Assembly: GCF_005845365.1 (NCBI RefSeq)
Contig: NZ_CP040509.1
Location: forward strand, 930,001-994,000
Reading direction: 5' to 3'
Length of the DNA stretch: 64,000 nt
Source of the DNA: Rhodoluna limnophila
Lineage (GTDB): Bacteria > Actinomycetota > Actinomycetes > Actinomycetales > Microbacteriaceae
Part shown: positions 50,907 through 58,730 of the stretch, one piece after another
Numbering within the stretch: position 1 is the first letter of the stretch
Layout: the number at the start of each line of letters is the position of its first letter
Notes under the pieces: model-generated
Seen by the model: the letters and a program-made list of their open reading frames with translations, nothing else
Databases searched by the model: none
What the model was told of the DNA's origin: nothing
Made by a program: the position numbers and the translations under genes

Positions 50907-51674
50907 TTAGGCGCCGAAGCGACGGTGCCGCGACTCAAAAGCTCGAATGGCGCGCAAGAAATCGACGCGTCGAAAATCTGGCCAAAGGGCTTCCTCAAAA
51001 TAAAACTCAGATTGGGCAGACTGCCACAGCAAAAATCCTGAGAGGCGCTGTTCCCCCGAAGTTCGGATCACGAGGTCTGGGTCAGGTTGCCCTGAGGTGT
51101 ACAGGTGCTGCGTAATCAAATCAGGGTCAAGCAGCTCAGCCAATTCATCAATCGTGGTTCCCTCTTGGGCGTGCTGCCGAAGAATTGAACGCATTGCGTC
51201 GGCAATCTCTTTGCGGCCACCGTAGCCGACCGCCAGGTTCACGTGCAGCCCATCAATTTTGCCGGTCGACTTCTCGGCCTTGGCAATTGAGCTTTCAAGG
51301 CCTGCCGGCAGTGACGCGCGGTCCCCCACCAATTGCAGGCGCCAGCGCTTAGTGGCGGCAAGATCTGTAGCCAATTGACCAATGATGTCCTGCAGTTCCT
51401 GCAACTCGGCCTCAGCACGGCCTTTGAGGTTATCGGTTGAGAGCAGATACAGAGTCACAACTTTGATGCCCAAGTCGTCACACCAGCCCAAGAATTCAAT
51501 GGTCTTCTTGGCCCCAACTTCGTGCCCGTGGCTCGCCGAGGTGCTGCCCTGACGCTCAGCCCAGCGCCGGTTGCCGTCCAAAATAACACCGATGTGCCGA
51601 GGTAAATCCTCAGGCCTTAGGCCGCGCTCGAGCGACCTCTCATAAAGCTTGTAAATCAAGTTGCGCACAGTCAT
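50907..51674 (-). CDS. uppS: Isoprenyl diphosphate synthase, cis (UppS family)
   Basis: Makes polyprenyl diphosphate carrier lipid for the cell wall. The 255-residue cis-prenyltransferase has HIGVILDGNRRWAERQG (catalytic Asp), SASHGHEVGAKK, LYLLSTDNL, NLAVGYGGRKEIADA and the C-terminal PDLVIRTSGEQRLSGFLLWQ and SEFYFE. The ATG at 51674 is selected because the longer frame overlaps the divergent hlyIII gene. It lies 34 bp from hlyIII. Confidence 0.94.
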   Translation of the reverse strand: MTVRNLIYKLYERSLERGLRPEDLPRHIGVILDGNRRWAERQGSTSASHGHEVGAKKTIEFLGWCDDLGIKVVTLYLLSTDNLKGRAEAELQELQDIIGQLATDLAATKRWRLQLVGDRASLPAGLESSIAKAEKSTGKIDGLHVNLAVGYGGRKEIADAMRSILRQHAQEGTTIDELAELLDPDLITQHLYTSGQPDPDLVIRTSGEQRLSGFLLWQSAQSEFYFEEALWPDFRRVDFLRAIRAFESRHRRFGA

Positions 51675-51696
51675 AACGCTACTTGAAACTCGGGCG

Positions 51697-51702
51697 TATA
51701 GT
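51697..51702 (+). promoter_or_regulatory. -10 box (TATAGT) of hlyIII
   Basis: TATAGT, then TGCCTC (6 nt), then the ATG at 51709. It is the best -10 match among the window's leaderless-type starts, and it sits in a 34-bp gap between divergent genes. Confidence 0.55.
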
Positions 51703-51708
51703 TGCCTC

Positions 51709-52398
51709 ATGAGCATGCCCATTTCAGAAGGCTTTAGAGAGACACCTGCCGATGAAAAACCAACCTGGCGAGGTTGGATTCACGCCGGAGTGCTGCCAAT
51801 TGTTATAGCCGGCGGCATTGTTTTGGTGGCACTGGCCGACGGTATGGCTGCAAAAATCACCACCGCAATTTTCTTTGCCAGCTCGGTACTACTGTTCGGC
51901 AATTCAGCGCTGTATCACCGATTCAACTGGAGCCCAAAGGTGAAAGTTGCTCTCAAGAGAATTGACCACGCCAACATCTTTCTGCTGATTGCCGGCAGTT
52001 ACACGCCAATAACCTGGTTGGCATTACCCCAAGAAAAAGCCGTCGTGCTGATGAGCATCATTTGGGGCACGGCTCTACTAGGCATCGGATTTCGAGTCTT
52101 CTGGATCTCAGCCCCGCGCTGGCTATACGTTCCGATCTACATCGGCATGGGTTGGGGCGCTATGGCCTACGTCGTTGACTTTATGAATGCCAATGCACCC
52201 ATGATGATTCTTATCCTTGCCGGTGGTCTTTGCTACACACTTGGCGCAGCAGCTTACGGTTTCAAGCGCCCAAACCCGTTTCCGGGGCATTTTGGGTTTC
52301 ATGAGATTTTTCACTCATTCACGGTTTTGGCATTTATGTGCCACTGGACCGGAATCCTACTTATTGCACTTGAGCCAGCGGCCGGAAGCTTCGGCTAA
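51709..52398 (+). CDS. Hemolysin III (PAQR/YqfA) family membrane protein
   Basis: 229 residues with seven hydrophobic helices. Family motifs are SALYHRFNWSP (His), RIDHANIFLLIAGSYTPI (Asp, His) and FHEIFHSFTVLAFMCHW (two His), the conserved polar residues of the HlyIII/PAQR fold that bind a metal and suggest hydrolase activity. The biological role is uncertain. The ATG at 51709 is chosen over an in-frame extension within uppS. Confidence 0.9.
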   Translation: MSMPISEGFRETPADEKPTWRGWIHAGVLPIVIAGGIVLVALADGMAAKITTAIFFASSVLLFGNSALYHRFNWSPKVKVALKRIDHANIFLLIAGSYTPITWLALPQEKAVVLMSIIWGTALLGIGFRVFWISAPRWLYVPIYIGMGWGAMAYVVDFMNANAPMMILILAGGLCYTLGAAAYGFKRPNPFPGHFGFHEIFHSFTVLAFMCHWTGILLIALEPAAGSFG

Positions 52399-52421
52399 AT
52401 TCAGCAACAATCGGGCAAAAG

Positions 52422-52766
52422 TTAGTCGCGCTTTGGCTTAGCCGGAGGAGCTGGCCTTGCTGGCTTGCTCGGCGCCGACGGCTTTTTAGCGGGTACCTTT
52501 TTGGCAACCGGCGCAGCCTTAGCGGAGTTCTCGCCACCAGTCTGTTCGCCAGCCTGGGCATCCTCAGCATCAAGTCGAGACTCAATCTCAGCGCGGTATC
52601 GGACTCGACGGACTCGTCGAACCATGTCAAAAATTAGGCCAATCGCACCGGCAGCCATTGCAAAAACAGCAAGGAATCCGATGGTGCCCGGGCTGTAAAA
52701 AGTATTTGCCGGATCAACTGATGGTGACGGAGTCGCTGCGAGAAGAGCCGAAAACAAAATGTCCAT
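52422..52766 (-). CDS. Single-helix membrane protein with Pro/Ala/Lys-rich tail
   Basis: 114 residues: one transmembrane helix (GTIGFLAVFAMAAGAIGLIFDMV), a basic stretch (RRVRRVRYRAE) and a low-complexity tail of A/P/K repeats. A similar small protein is often found beside DUF4307 in actinobacteria, where mca (mycothiol conjugate amidase) also lies. Here mca is absent. No function is known. Confidence 0.65.
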   Translation of the reverse strand: MDILFSALLAATPSPSVDPANTFYSPGTIGFLAVFAMAAGAIGLIFDMVRRVRRVRYRAEIESRLDAEDAQAGEQTGGENSAKAAPVAKKVPAKKPSAPSKPARPAPPAKPKRD

Positions 52767-52792
52767 GCTTTAAGTATGTAGCCTTAAACGTG

Positions 52793-53194
52793 ATGAGCTC
52801 TCAAACTGACCTTTTGAACGAACGTTATGGCCGCAAACCGGTAAACGTGTCAAAATCGCGGGCCCGGATAATTATTGCGGCTGCCTCGTTACTCACAATC
52901 TTTCTGGGTTGGGCCATCTGGGTTAGCATCGACACCGCTAACCAAATCAAGCACCAGGATCAGGCCTTCGAGATTATCGATGCAACCCAGGCATCCGTCA
53001 CTTTTGAAATAACCAGACCAAACGGCAATGCCGTGGTTTGTGCAGTGCAGGTTCTGAACCAGTCCTACGCCGTAGTTGGGTACAAAGAAGTTGTAATTCC
53101 CGCCTCCGACCAGAAAATTGTGGCCACTGAGACCAAACTAAACACCACCGAAAAAGGCGTCACCGGCTTAGTCGATAAATGCTGGTTCCAATAA
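52793..53194 (+). CDS. DUF4307 single-pass membrane protein
   Basis: 133 residues: N-terminal NERYGRKPVNVSKSRARII (the conserved R-Y-G segment), one transmembrane helix, then an external beta-rich domain with ASVTFEITRPNGNAVVCAVQVLNQSYAVVGYKEV and two Cys. It matches DUF4307, of unknown function, next to greA as in other actinobacteria. TAGCCT lies 8 nt upstream of the ATG at 52793. Confidence 0.82.
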   Translation: MSSQTDLLNERYGRKPVNVSKSRARIIIAAASLLTIFLGWAIWVSIDTANQIKHQDQAFEIIDATQASVTFEITRPNGNAVVCAVQVLNQSYAVVGYKEVVIPASDQKIVATETKLNTTEKGVTGLVDKCWFQ

Positions 53195-53206
53195 ACTAGA
53201 AAAACT

Positions 53207-53695
53207 ATGTCTGAAACCCACGAACCAACCTGGCTAACCCAGGCTGCCTATGACCGACTCGCGGCTGAGCTTGAATACCTGCTCACCGTTGCACGTCAGG
53301 ACATCGCCAAAAAAATTCAAGAGGCTCGCGAAGAGGGCGACTTGAAAGAGAACGGCGGTTACCACGCAGCCAAGGAGGAGCAGGGCAAAATCGAAGCCCG
53401 CGCGGCACGCCTTGAAAACATCCTGGCCAACGCCGTTGTTGGCGAAGCACGTGAATCTCACGGCGTCGTTGAACAGGGCACCGTGGTTCGTCTGACGATG
53501 AATGGCAGCGAGCTAGAGTTTTTGCTCGGCAGCGCTGAAATCGCCGAGGGCACCGACATCGATGTTTACAGCCCAGACAGCCCAATCGGAACAGCAATTA
53601 TGGGAGCCAAAGTCGGCGAGACCGTGAGCTTTTTTGCCCCAAACGGCAAAGAGCGCACCATTGAGATTCTTGAAGTAAAAAACTTCGAGGGCTAA
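53207..53695 (+). CDS. greA: Transcription elongation factor GreA
   Basis: Rescues backtracked RNA polymerase by stimulating transcript cleavage. 162 residues: an N-terminal coiled coil with the acidic tip EAREEGDLKENGGYHAAKEEQG (Asp and Glu at the tip), and a C-terminal FKBP-like domain (SPIGTAIMGAKVGETVSF). It lies 12 bp after the DUF4307 gene. Confidence 0.96.
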   Translation: MSETHEPTWLTQAAYDRLAAELEYLLTVARQDIAKKIQEAREEGDLKENGGYHAAKEEQGKIEARAARLENILANAVVGEARESHGVVEQGTVVRLTMNGSELEFLLGSAEIAEGTDIDVYSPDSPIGTAIMGAKVGETVSFFAPNGKERTIEILEVKNFEG

Positions 53696-53700
53696 AGCCA

Positions 53701-53734
53701 AAAAAATCCCGGCCTATACAGACCGGGATTTTTT
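53701..53734. terminator. Bidirectional terminator between greA and ilvA
   Basis: A 12-bp stem AAAAAATCCCGG / CCGGGATTTTTT with a 10-nt loop. The A/T ends form U-tracts in both directions, for convergent greA and ilvA. Confidence 0.85.
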
Positions 53735-53735
53735 G

Positions 53736-54980
53736 CTAATCGGCTTCGATGCGCGCCTTTAGGCCGGCAGCCTGCAGAGCCTTCAAGACCCGCTGGCGGT
53801 GCTCGTGTCCAGTTGTTTCGACACTCATACGAAGCTCAACCTCGCTGATCTCAAGACCCTTGCCGTGCCTGGTGTGCAACACTTCAACCACGTTTCCGTG
53901 CGCGGCTGCAATTGCTTCGGCAGTTTTTACCAGCTGACCTGGGCGATCCGGAAGCATGACCGAGATTGTTGTGTATCGCTCCGAGGCAGCGAGACCGTGA
54001 CCGATAACCTTCTGCATCAGCAGCGGGTCGATGTTGCCGCCCGAAAGCACTGCAACAGTCTTACCCTTTGGCTTGAATGCCCCAGACATCAGCGCGGCAA
54101 CAGCAACAGCGCCAGCGGGCTCAACCACCTGCTTTGAACGCTCCATCAAAACCACAATTGCCTTGGCAATTTCGTCGTCGCTAACGGTCACCACTTTGTC
54201 TACAAACTGCTTGATAATTTCAAACGGGATGCGTCCCGGTTTGCCAACGGCGATACCATCTGCAATGGTTCGACTAATCGTGATTTCGGTTAGCTCGCCT
54301 GACTTTAGCGATGGAACGTACGGTGCAGCGTGTTCTGACTGAACACCGATAACTCTAATCTTTCGGCCAGACTTGGCCGCGGTCAGCTTTGCAGCCACCG
54401 CCATTCCGGCAGCCAATCCGCCACCGCCGATAGCAACGACGATGTTCTCGACATCTGGAACCTGCTCCATAATCTCGAGCCCAACGGTTCCTTGCCCCTT
54501 GACAACATCGATGTGGTCATAAGGCGGAATGAAGATTGCACCCTGCTTCGCTGCGTACTCTTGCGCAGCCTTGAGGGTCTCGTTGAAAACCGCGCCGACT
54601 AGAACAACCTCTGCGCCGTAGTTTTCAGTTGCCTGAAGCTTTGGCAGCGATGCACCAATCGGCATGAAGATTGTTGCCTTGATGCCCAACTTTTTTGCGG
54701 CTAAAGCCACACCCTGAGCGTGGTTACCAGCACTCGCGGCAACCACACCAAGCTTGCGTTCTGCATCAGTCAATTTGGTCATGCGGTTGTAGGCACCGCG
54801 AATCTTGTAAGCACCAGTGCGCTGAAGGTTCTCGGCCTTCAAATAGACCTCTTGGCCGGTTAGATCAGTCAGGTAGTTTGAGTGCAGAACCGGGGTCACA
54901 ATCGCAACCTGAGACACAATCTCGCGAGCAGCTTCAAACTCATCGAGAGTTGGCGCAACTACTGGACTGGTCTTTGGCAT
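53736..54980 (-). CDS. ilvA: Threonine ammonia-lyase with one ACT-like domain
   Basis: PLP enzyme that turns threonine into 2-oxobutanoate for isoleucine synthesis. 414 residues: the Schiff-base Lys in RTGAYKIRGAYN (about residue 58), the ASAGNHAQGVA loop, GGGGLAAGMAVA, and a C-terminal ACT-like domain (about 330-410, ISVMLPDRPGQLVKTAEAI). Only one regulatory domain is present, unlike the two of E. coli IlvA, so the feedback response may differ. Confidence 0.93.
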   Translation of the reverse strand: MPKTSPVVAPTLDEFEAAREIVSQVAIVTPVLHSNYLTDLTGQEVYLKAENLQRTGAYKIRGAYNRMTKLTDAERKLGVVAASAGNHAQGVALAAKKLGIKATIFMPIGASLPKLQATENYGAEVVLVGAVFNETLKAAQEYAAKQGAIFIPPYDHIDVVKGQGTVGLEIMEQVPDVENIVVAIGGGGLAAGMAVAAKLTAAKSGRKIRVIGVQSEHAAPYVPSLKSGELTEITISRTIADGIAVGKPGRIPFEIIKQFVDKVVTVSDDEIAKAIVVLMERSKQVVEPAGAVAVAALMSGAFKPKGKTVAVLSGGNIDPLLMQKVIGHGLAASERYTTISVMLPDRPGQLVKTAEAIAAAHGNVVEVLHTRHGKGLEISEVELRMSVETTGHEHRQRVLKALQAAGLKARIEAD

Positions 54981-55034
54981 GGGGTTACCTCACTAGATTC
55001 AATGCTTCTAGCAGTCTAGTTTGATTGTTGGTTT

Positions 55035-55928
55035 TTAGAACTTAGTGCCAATTTCACGAAGGCGCGCGATTCGCTTCGGAATTGGTGGGTGGGTCGAAAA
55101 CAAGCGCTCAACCATGCCCGGCTTGACTGGGTCGTTGATGTACATGTGGGCCATCGATGAGCTGGCTCGGCGCATTGGTCGCCCATAGGTACCCAATTTC
55201 TCTAGCGCACTAGCTAGGCCTTCTGGGTAGCGGGTGGTGTGTGCTCCAGTCGCATCAGCTAGGTATTCACGCTGACGGGACACCGCGGCAGAAACCAACG
55301 GACCAATAAACCAGGCAATGATGCTGCCGATAATTCCAATGACGATTAGGGCAAGACCAAATCCGTTGTCGTTTGAATTACGGTTGTGGCCGTGATTCGA
55401 GAAAAAGGCCATGCGAATTGCGAAGTCAGCCAGTACCGCAACTGCACTCACCAAACCGAAAACAATGGTTGACACTCGAATGTCGTAGTTCTTCACGTGC
55501 CCCAGCTCGTGGGCCATAACGCCTTCTAGCTCTTTGTCATCCATGATTGCCAGCAAGCCCGTGGTTGCGGCTACTACAGCATGCTTTGGATCGCGACCGG
55601 TTGCAAAAGCGTTGGGTGCTTCATCCGGAATTACGTAAACCTTCGGCATCGGCATGCCCTCGGTGATTGAAAGGTTTTCGACGATTCTCCAAAGCCTTGG
55701 GTTATCTGACTTTTCAATCGGTACCGCGCCACTCATGGCAATAGCAATCGAGCTGGCCATGTAGTACTGGAAAAGGGCATAAACCGCGATAAAGCCGATG
55801 ATCAGAAATGAGCTCGAGCCGTTTCCACTGACCTGACCCCACCAATAAGCCAGACCGCCGAGTAGCAAAACAAAGCCCGCAACGATGAATACCGTATTGC
55901 GTTTATTAGCCGCGATGGCTGAATACAT
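55035..55928 (-). CDS. htpX: M48 membrane metalloprotease HtpX
   Basis: Membrane quality-control protease. 297 residues with two N-terminal transmembrane helices, the zinc site H140-E-L-G-H144 with a downstream Glu, two more helices around residues 155 and 195, and the C-terminal LFSTHPPIPKRIARLREIG. It lies 48 bp after lemA, a pairing seen in many bacteria. Confidence 0.94.
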   Translation of the reverse strand: MYSAIAANKRNTVFIVAGFVLLLGGLAYWWGQVSGNGSSSFLIIGFIAVYALFQYYMASSIAIAMSGAVPIEKSDNPRLWRIVENLSITEGMPMPKVYVIPDEAPNAFATGRDPKHAVVAATTGLLAIMDDKELEGVMAHELGHVKNYDIRVSTIVFGLVSAVAVLADFAIRMAFFSNHGHNRNSNDNGFGLALIVIGIIGSIIAWFIGPLVSAAVSRQREYLADATGAHTTRYPEGLASALEKLGTYGRPMRRASSSMAHMYINDPVKPGMVERLFSTHPPIPKRIARLREIGTKF

Positions 55929-55976
55929 CTTGCCCCTGTGTGACTATGTGGTGTGCTGGAGGATCGCTAAGCGAGC

Positions 55977-56546
55977 TTAGAACTTTACGGTTGGCGGCTC
56001 TTGAATTGCTGCAGCGTCAGCCACCTCAAAGAAAGCGCGTTCCTTGAAACCAAGGCTGCGCACAAAAAGAGTCTGCGGGAACTGCTTGATCTTGGTGTTT
56101 AGTTCACGAACGCCACCGTTATAGAAGCGGCGTGCAGCCATTACCTTGTCTTCGGTGTCGGTTAGTTCTTGCTGAAGGCTCAAGAAGTTTTGGTTGGCCT
56201 GAAGCTGAGGGTAAGCCTCGGCAACTGCGAACAAGCTCTTCATGGCGGCGTGAAAGCCATCTTCGGCAACCGCTGCGGCAGCTGGGTCGGCCATCACGGC
56301 TGGAGAAATTGTTTCGGCTCGCGCCTTGGTCACGTTCTCAAACACTTCACGTTCGTGAGTCGCGTATCCCTTGACTGTCTCAATAAGGTTTGGAATCAAG
56401 TCGGCACGGCGCTTTAGCTGAACCGTGATGTCGCTCCAGGCCTCATCAACGCGTACGTTTAGAGTGACCAGTCCGTTGTAGGTTGACCAAAGAAAAATAC
56501 CGATTACAGCAACAACTGCGATGATTACGATCCATGTGTAGTCCAT
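55977..56546 (-). CDS. lemA: LemA family protein
   Basis: 189 residues: an N-terminal transmembrane helix (TWIVIIAVVAVIGIFLWSTYN) and a helical domain with VDEAWSDITVQLKRRADLIPNLIETVKGYATHE, the LemA hallmark. The role is unclear, though it is commonly paired with HtpX. A TACGAT box lies 6 nt before the ATG. Confidence 0.93.
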   Translation of the reverse strand: MDYTWIVIIAVVAVIGIFLWSTYNGLVTLNVRVDEAWSDITVQLKRRADLIPNLIETVKGYATHEREVFENVTKARAETISPAVMADPAAAAVAEDGFHAAMKSLFAVAEAYPQLQANQNFLSLQQELTDTEDKVMAARRFYNGGVRELNTKIKQFPQTLFVRSLGFKERAFFEVADAAAIQEPPTVKF

Positions 56547-56552
56547 GACTCA

Positions 56553-56558
56553 ATCGTA
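56553..56558 (-). promoter_or_regulatory. -10 box (TACGAT) of lemA-htpX
   Basis: TACGAT, 6 nt, then the lemA ATG on the minus strand, with no Shine-Dalgarno sequence. Leaderless transcript predicted for the lemA-htpX operon. Confidence 0.45.
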
Positions 56559-56632
56559 TGGGAATAAGATTTGTCTAGTGGGGCTTTACTTAGGTACTCT
56601 CGGTAAGTTCCCAGATATTAGGAGATGGCAAA

Positions 56633-57619
56633 ATGCCAGCAGTTACAGCGGACACACTCACACTTCCAAGACTCGAACCGGCTACCGGTCGAGCCAGAAC
56701 CGTGAAATCAGTTACCCGAGGCCCGCAGGGCCACGAGGGCGAGGGTTTTCCTGTAACTCGCGCATTTGCGGGCGTGCCTTATCAGGACCTTGACCCGTTC
56801 ATCCACATGGACCAGATGGGCGAGGTTGAATACGCGCCATACGAGCCACGCGGTACCGCATGGCACCCACATCGCGGTTTTGAAACCTTTACCTACATGA
56901 TCGACGGCACTTTTCAGCACCAAGACAGCCACGGTGGCGGCGGCATCATCGAAAACGGCGCCACGCAGTACATGACTGCCGGTGCTGGCGTTTTGCACAT
57001 CGAAACCCCACCTGAGGCATTGGTTATGTCGGGCGGAATTTTCCATGGCATTCAGCTTTGGATTAATTTGCCGGCCAGCAAAAAGATGATCAATCCGGCC
57101 TACCAGGGCATACAGGGTGGTGACGTCGAGTTGGTCTCCAGCCAAGATGGCGGTGCGCTAATCCGTGTGCTTGCAGGTCAAATTGGCCCATTTACCGGTC
57201 CTGGTAAATCTCAAACACCGATGGCGATTGCGCACATAACCTTGGCACCTGGAGCCTCAGTATCGGTGCCATGGAACCCAGATTTCAACGCCTTGGCCTA
57301 CACCTTGGCGGGGCAAGGAACCGTTGGAGAAGACGGACCGGGCACCAGCTCAGCCCCGATTTCAACCGGCGCTCTTGCCGTGTTCGGCGAGGGCGACAGA
57401 GTGGTGTTCACAGCGGCTGAAACTCAGGAGTCACGACACAATGCCCTCGAGATTTTCTTGATTGGCGGCCAGCCGATTCGCGAACCGGTCGTGGCCTACG
57501 GCCCATTCGTAATGAATGACAAGGCCGGAGTCTTGAAGGCTATGGAAGACTACCAATACGGTCGTTTTGGGCAGATTCCTGACGACGCGATCCAGCCTTT
57601 TCACCACCGAGGACACTAA
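56633..57619 (+). CDS. Pirin family bicupin protein (first of two)
   Basis: 328 residues. Metal-binding N-terminal cupin: HPHRGFETFTYMIDGTFQHQDS with two His, GVLHIE and a Glu. The second cupin holds ALAYTLAGQG and EIFLIGGQPIREPVVAYGPFVMN, the pirin C-terminal signature. Pirins have been linked to quercetinase activity and redox sensing; the role here is unknown. AGGAG precedes the ATG. The second pirin gene follows 4 bp after its stop. Confidence 0.9.
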   Translation: MPAVTADTLTLPRLEPATGRARTVKSVTRGPQGHEGEGFPVTRAFAGVPYQDLDPFIHMDQMGEVEYAPYEPRGTAWHPHRGFETFTYMIDGTFQHQDSHGGGGIIENGATQYMTAGAGVLHIETPPEALVMSGGIFHGIQLWINLPASKKMINPAYQGIQGGDVELVSSQDGGALIRVLAGQIGPFTGPGKSQTPMAIAHITLAPGASVSVPWNPDFNALAYTLAGQGTVGEDGPGTSSAPISTGALAVFGEGDRVVFTAAETQESRHNALEIFLIGGQPIREPVVAYGPFVMNDKAGVLKAMEDYQYGRFGQIPDDAIQPFHHRGH

Positions 57620-57623
57620 TTCG

Positions 57624-58508
57624 ATGATTTTGGAGCCACGTCTGGTGAAACTCACTACCCGCACGGGTATTGAGATTCGCCGGACGCTGCCCAATGCACG
57701 AAAGCGGATGATTGGCGCTTGGGCATTTGTGGACCACTTTGGCCCAACCCAGCAGACAGACGGCATGGTTGTTGCCGCTCACCCGCACACCGGATTACAA
57801 ACTGCAACCTGGTTATTCGAAGGTCGAATCGAACACCGCGACAGCATTGGCACGATTCAACACATCGAGCCTGGGCAACTGAACCTGATGACGGCTGGGC
57901 ACGGAATTTCGCACAGCGAGTTGTCTGAAGCGGGTCCACAATCACTGCACGCCGTTCAATTGTGGATTGCCCTCCCGGATTCTGTTCGCGAAGCCACCAC
58001 CGCATTCGAGCACATCAGCGAATTACCCGAGGTCACTCTGGGGAAGTCGACCATCAAAGTTTTTGCTGGCGAATTGCTAGGGGTTGCGGCACCAACAAAG
58101 CTCTACAGCAAACTTGTTGGCGCAGAAGTGAGGATTCCAGCCGGAACCTCTTTGACGTTGCCGGTGGACTCTTCTTTTGAACACGGAGTCATGCTGGTGC
58201 AGGGTTCAGTAACCGTCAACGGCACCGACGTAGCCCAAGAGCTAACCGAGTACCTATCCCCCGGCACTGAGCGGATTGAGATCACTGCCGGCCGCAGCGA
58301 TGTTATTGCCGTTTTACTCGGCGGCGAACCATTTTCTGAGCCGATTGTGATGTGGTGGAACTTTATTGCCCGAACTCACGACGAAATCGTTGAGCAGCGC
58401 GAGCAATGGAATGCTCGTGACCCAAGATTTGGCGAATTTCAAGACCGAATTGGCGGATGGATTCCCGCGCCGGACCTACCAAACGTGACCCTGAGATCGC
58501 GCAACTAG
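57624..58508 (+). CDS. Pirin family bicupin protein (second of two)
   Basis: 294 residues. The N-terminal cupin has HPHTGLQTATWLFEGRIEHRDS, MTAGHGISHSE and the typical HAVQLWIALP. The C-terminus has VIAVLLGGEPFSEPIVMWWNFI. The ATG at 57624 is preferred over an in-frame upstream start inside the first pirin. It is probably co-transcribed with that gene, and a strong terminator lies 60 bp after. The two paralogues are divergent, which suggests different substrates. Confidence 0.9.
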   Translation: MILEPRLVKLTTRTGIEIRRTLPNARKRMIGAWAFVDHFGPTQQTDGMVVAAHPHTGLQTATWLFEGRIEHRDSIGTIQHIEPGQLNLMTAGHGISHSELSEAGPQSLHAVQLWIALPDSVREATTAFEHISELPEVTLGKSTIKVFAGELLGVAAPTKLYSKLVGAEVRIPAGTSLTLPVDSSFEHGVMLVQGSVTVNGTDVAQELTEYLSPGTERIEITAGRSDVIAVLLGGEPFSEPIVMWWNFIARTHDEIVEQREQWNARDPRFGEFQDRIGGWIPAPDLPNVTLRSRN

Positions 58509-58567
58509 GACTCTCACCCCGCCCCAATAAATTGGGGCCCCGGTATGTTTCTCGCCCTACACACCCA

Positions 58568-58608
58568 AAAAATAAACGACTTGTCGAAATGACAAGTCGT
58601 TTATTTTT
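58568..58608. terminator. Bidirectional terminator for the pirin operon and tRNA gene
   Basis: An 18-bp perfect stem (AAAAATAAACGACTTGTC / GACAAGTCGTTTATTTTT) with a GAAAT loop. It stops the pirin message on the plus strand and the tRNA transcript on the minus strand, 2 bp past the tRNA's last base. Confidence 0.9.
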
Positions 58609-58610
58609 AG

Positions 58611-58683
58611 TGCCCCTAGTGGGACTCGAACCCACACTGTGTCGATTTTAAGTCGACTGCCTCTGCCATTGGGCTATAGGGGC
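58611..58683 (-). tRNA. tRNA with UAA anticodon (Leu by codon), class-I shape
   Basis: 73 nt and all arms form: acceptor stem GCCCCTA/TAGGGGC (7 bp), anticodon stem GTCGA/TCGAC with loop CTTAAAA, T-stem GTGGG/CCCAC with loop TTCGAGT, discriminator A73. The anticodon TAA reads UUA (leucine). The D-arm has three strong pairs and a G-G-C-A-G-A loop like tRNA-Leu, but the variable region has only 5 nt (ACAGT) in place of the long arm expected of leucine tRNAs. CCA is not encoded. Charging identity is thus uncertain. It is flanked by terminators on both sides. Confidence 0.85.
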
Positions 58684-58690
58684 GGAAAAG

Positions 58691-58718
58691 AAAAGGGATG
58701 CCTGAGGGCATCCCTTTT
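58691..58718 (-). terminator. Intrinsic terminator after ndh
   Basis: A 12-bp perfect stem (AAAAGGGATGCC / GGCATCCCTTTT) with loop TGAG. On the minus strand it is followed by CTTTTCC. It lies 12 bp after the ndh stop and 7 bp before the tRNA. Confidence 0.85.
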
Positions 58719-58730
58719 CAACTTCAGAAC

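Noticed and set aside
55967-55980. Palindrome CTAAGC-GA-GCTTAG between lemA and htpX as an operator or terminator
   Set aside because: The spacing of two bases does not allow a hairpin loop at full length, there is no U-tract, and it overlaps the lemA stop codon.
58611-58683. Reading the tRNA as tRNA-Lys because of the A/T-rich anticodon loop
   Set aside because: Lysine tRNAs have loop CTTTTAA or CTCTTAA. Here the loop is CTTAAAA, so positions 34-36 are TAA.
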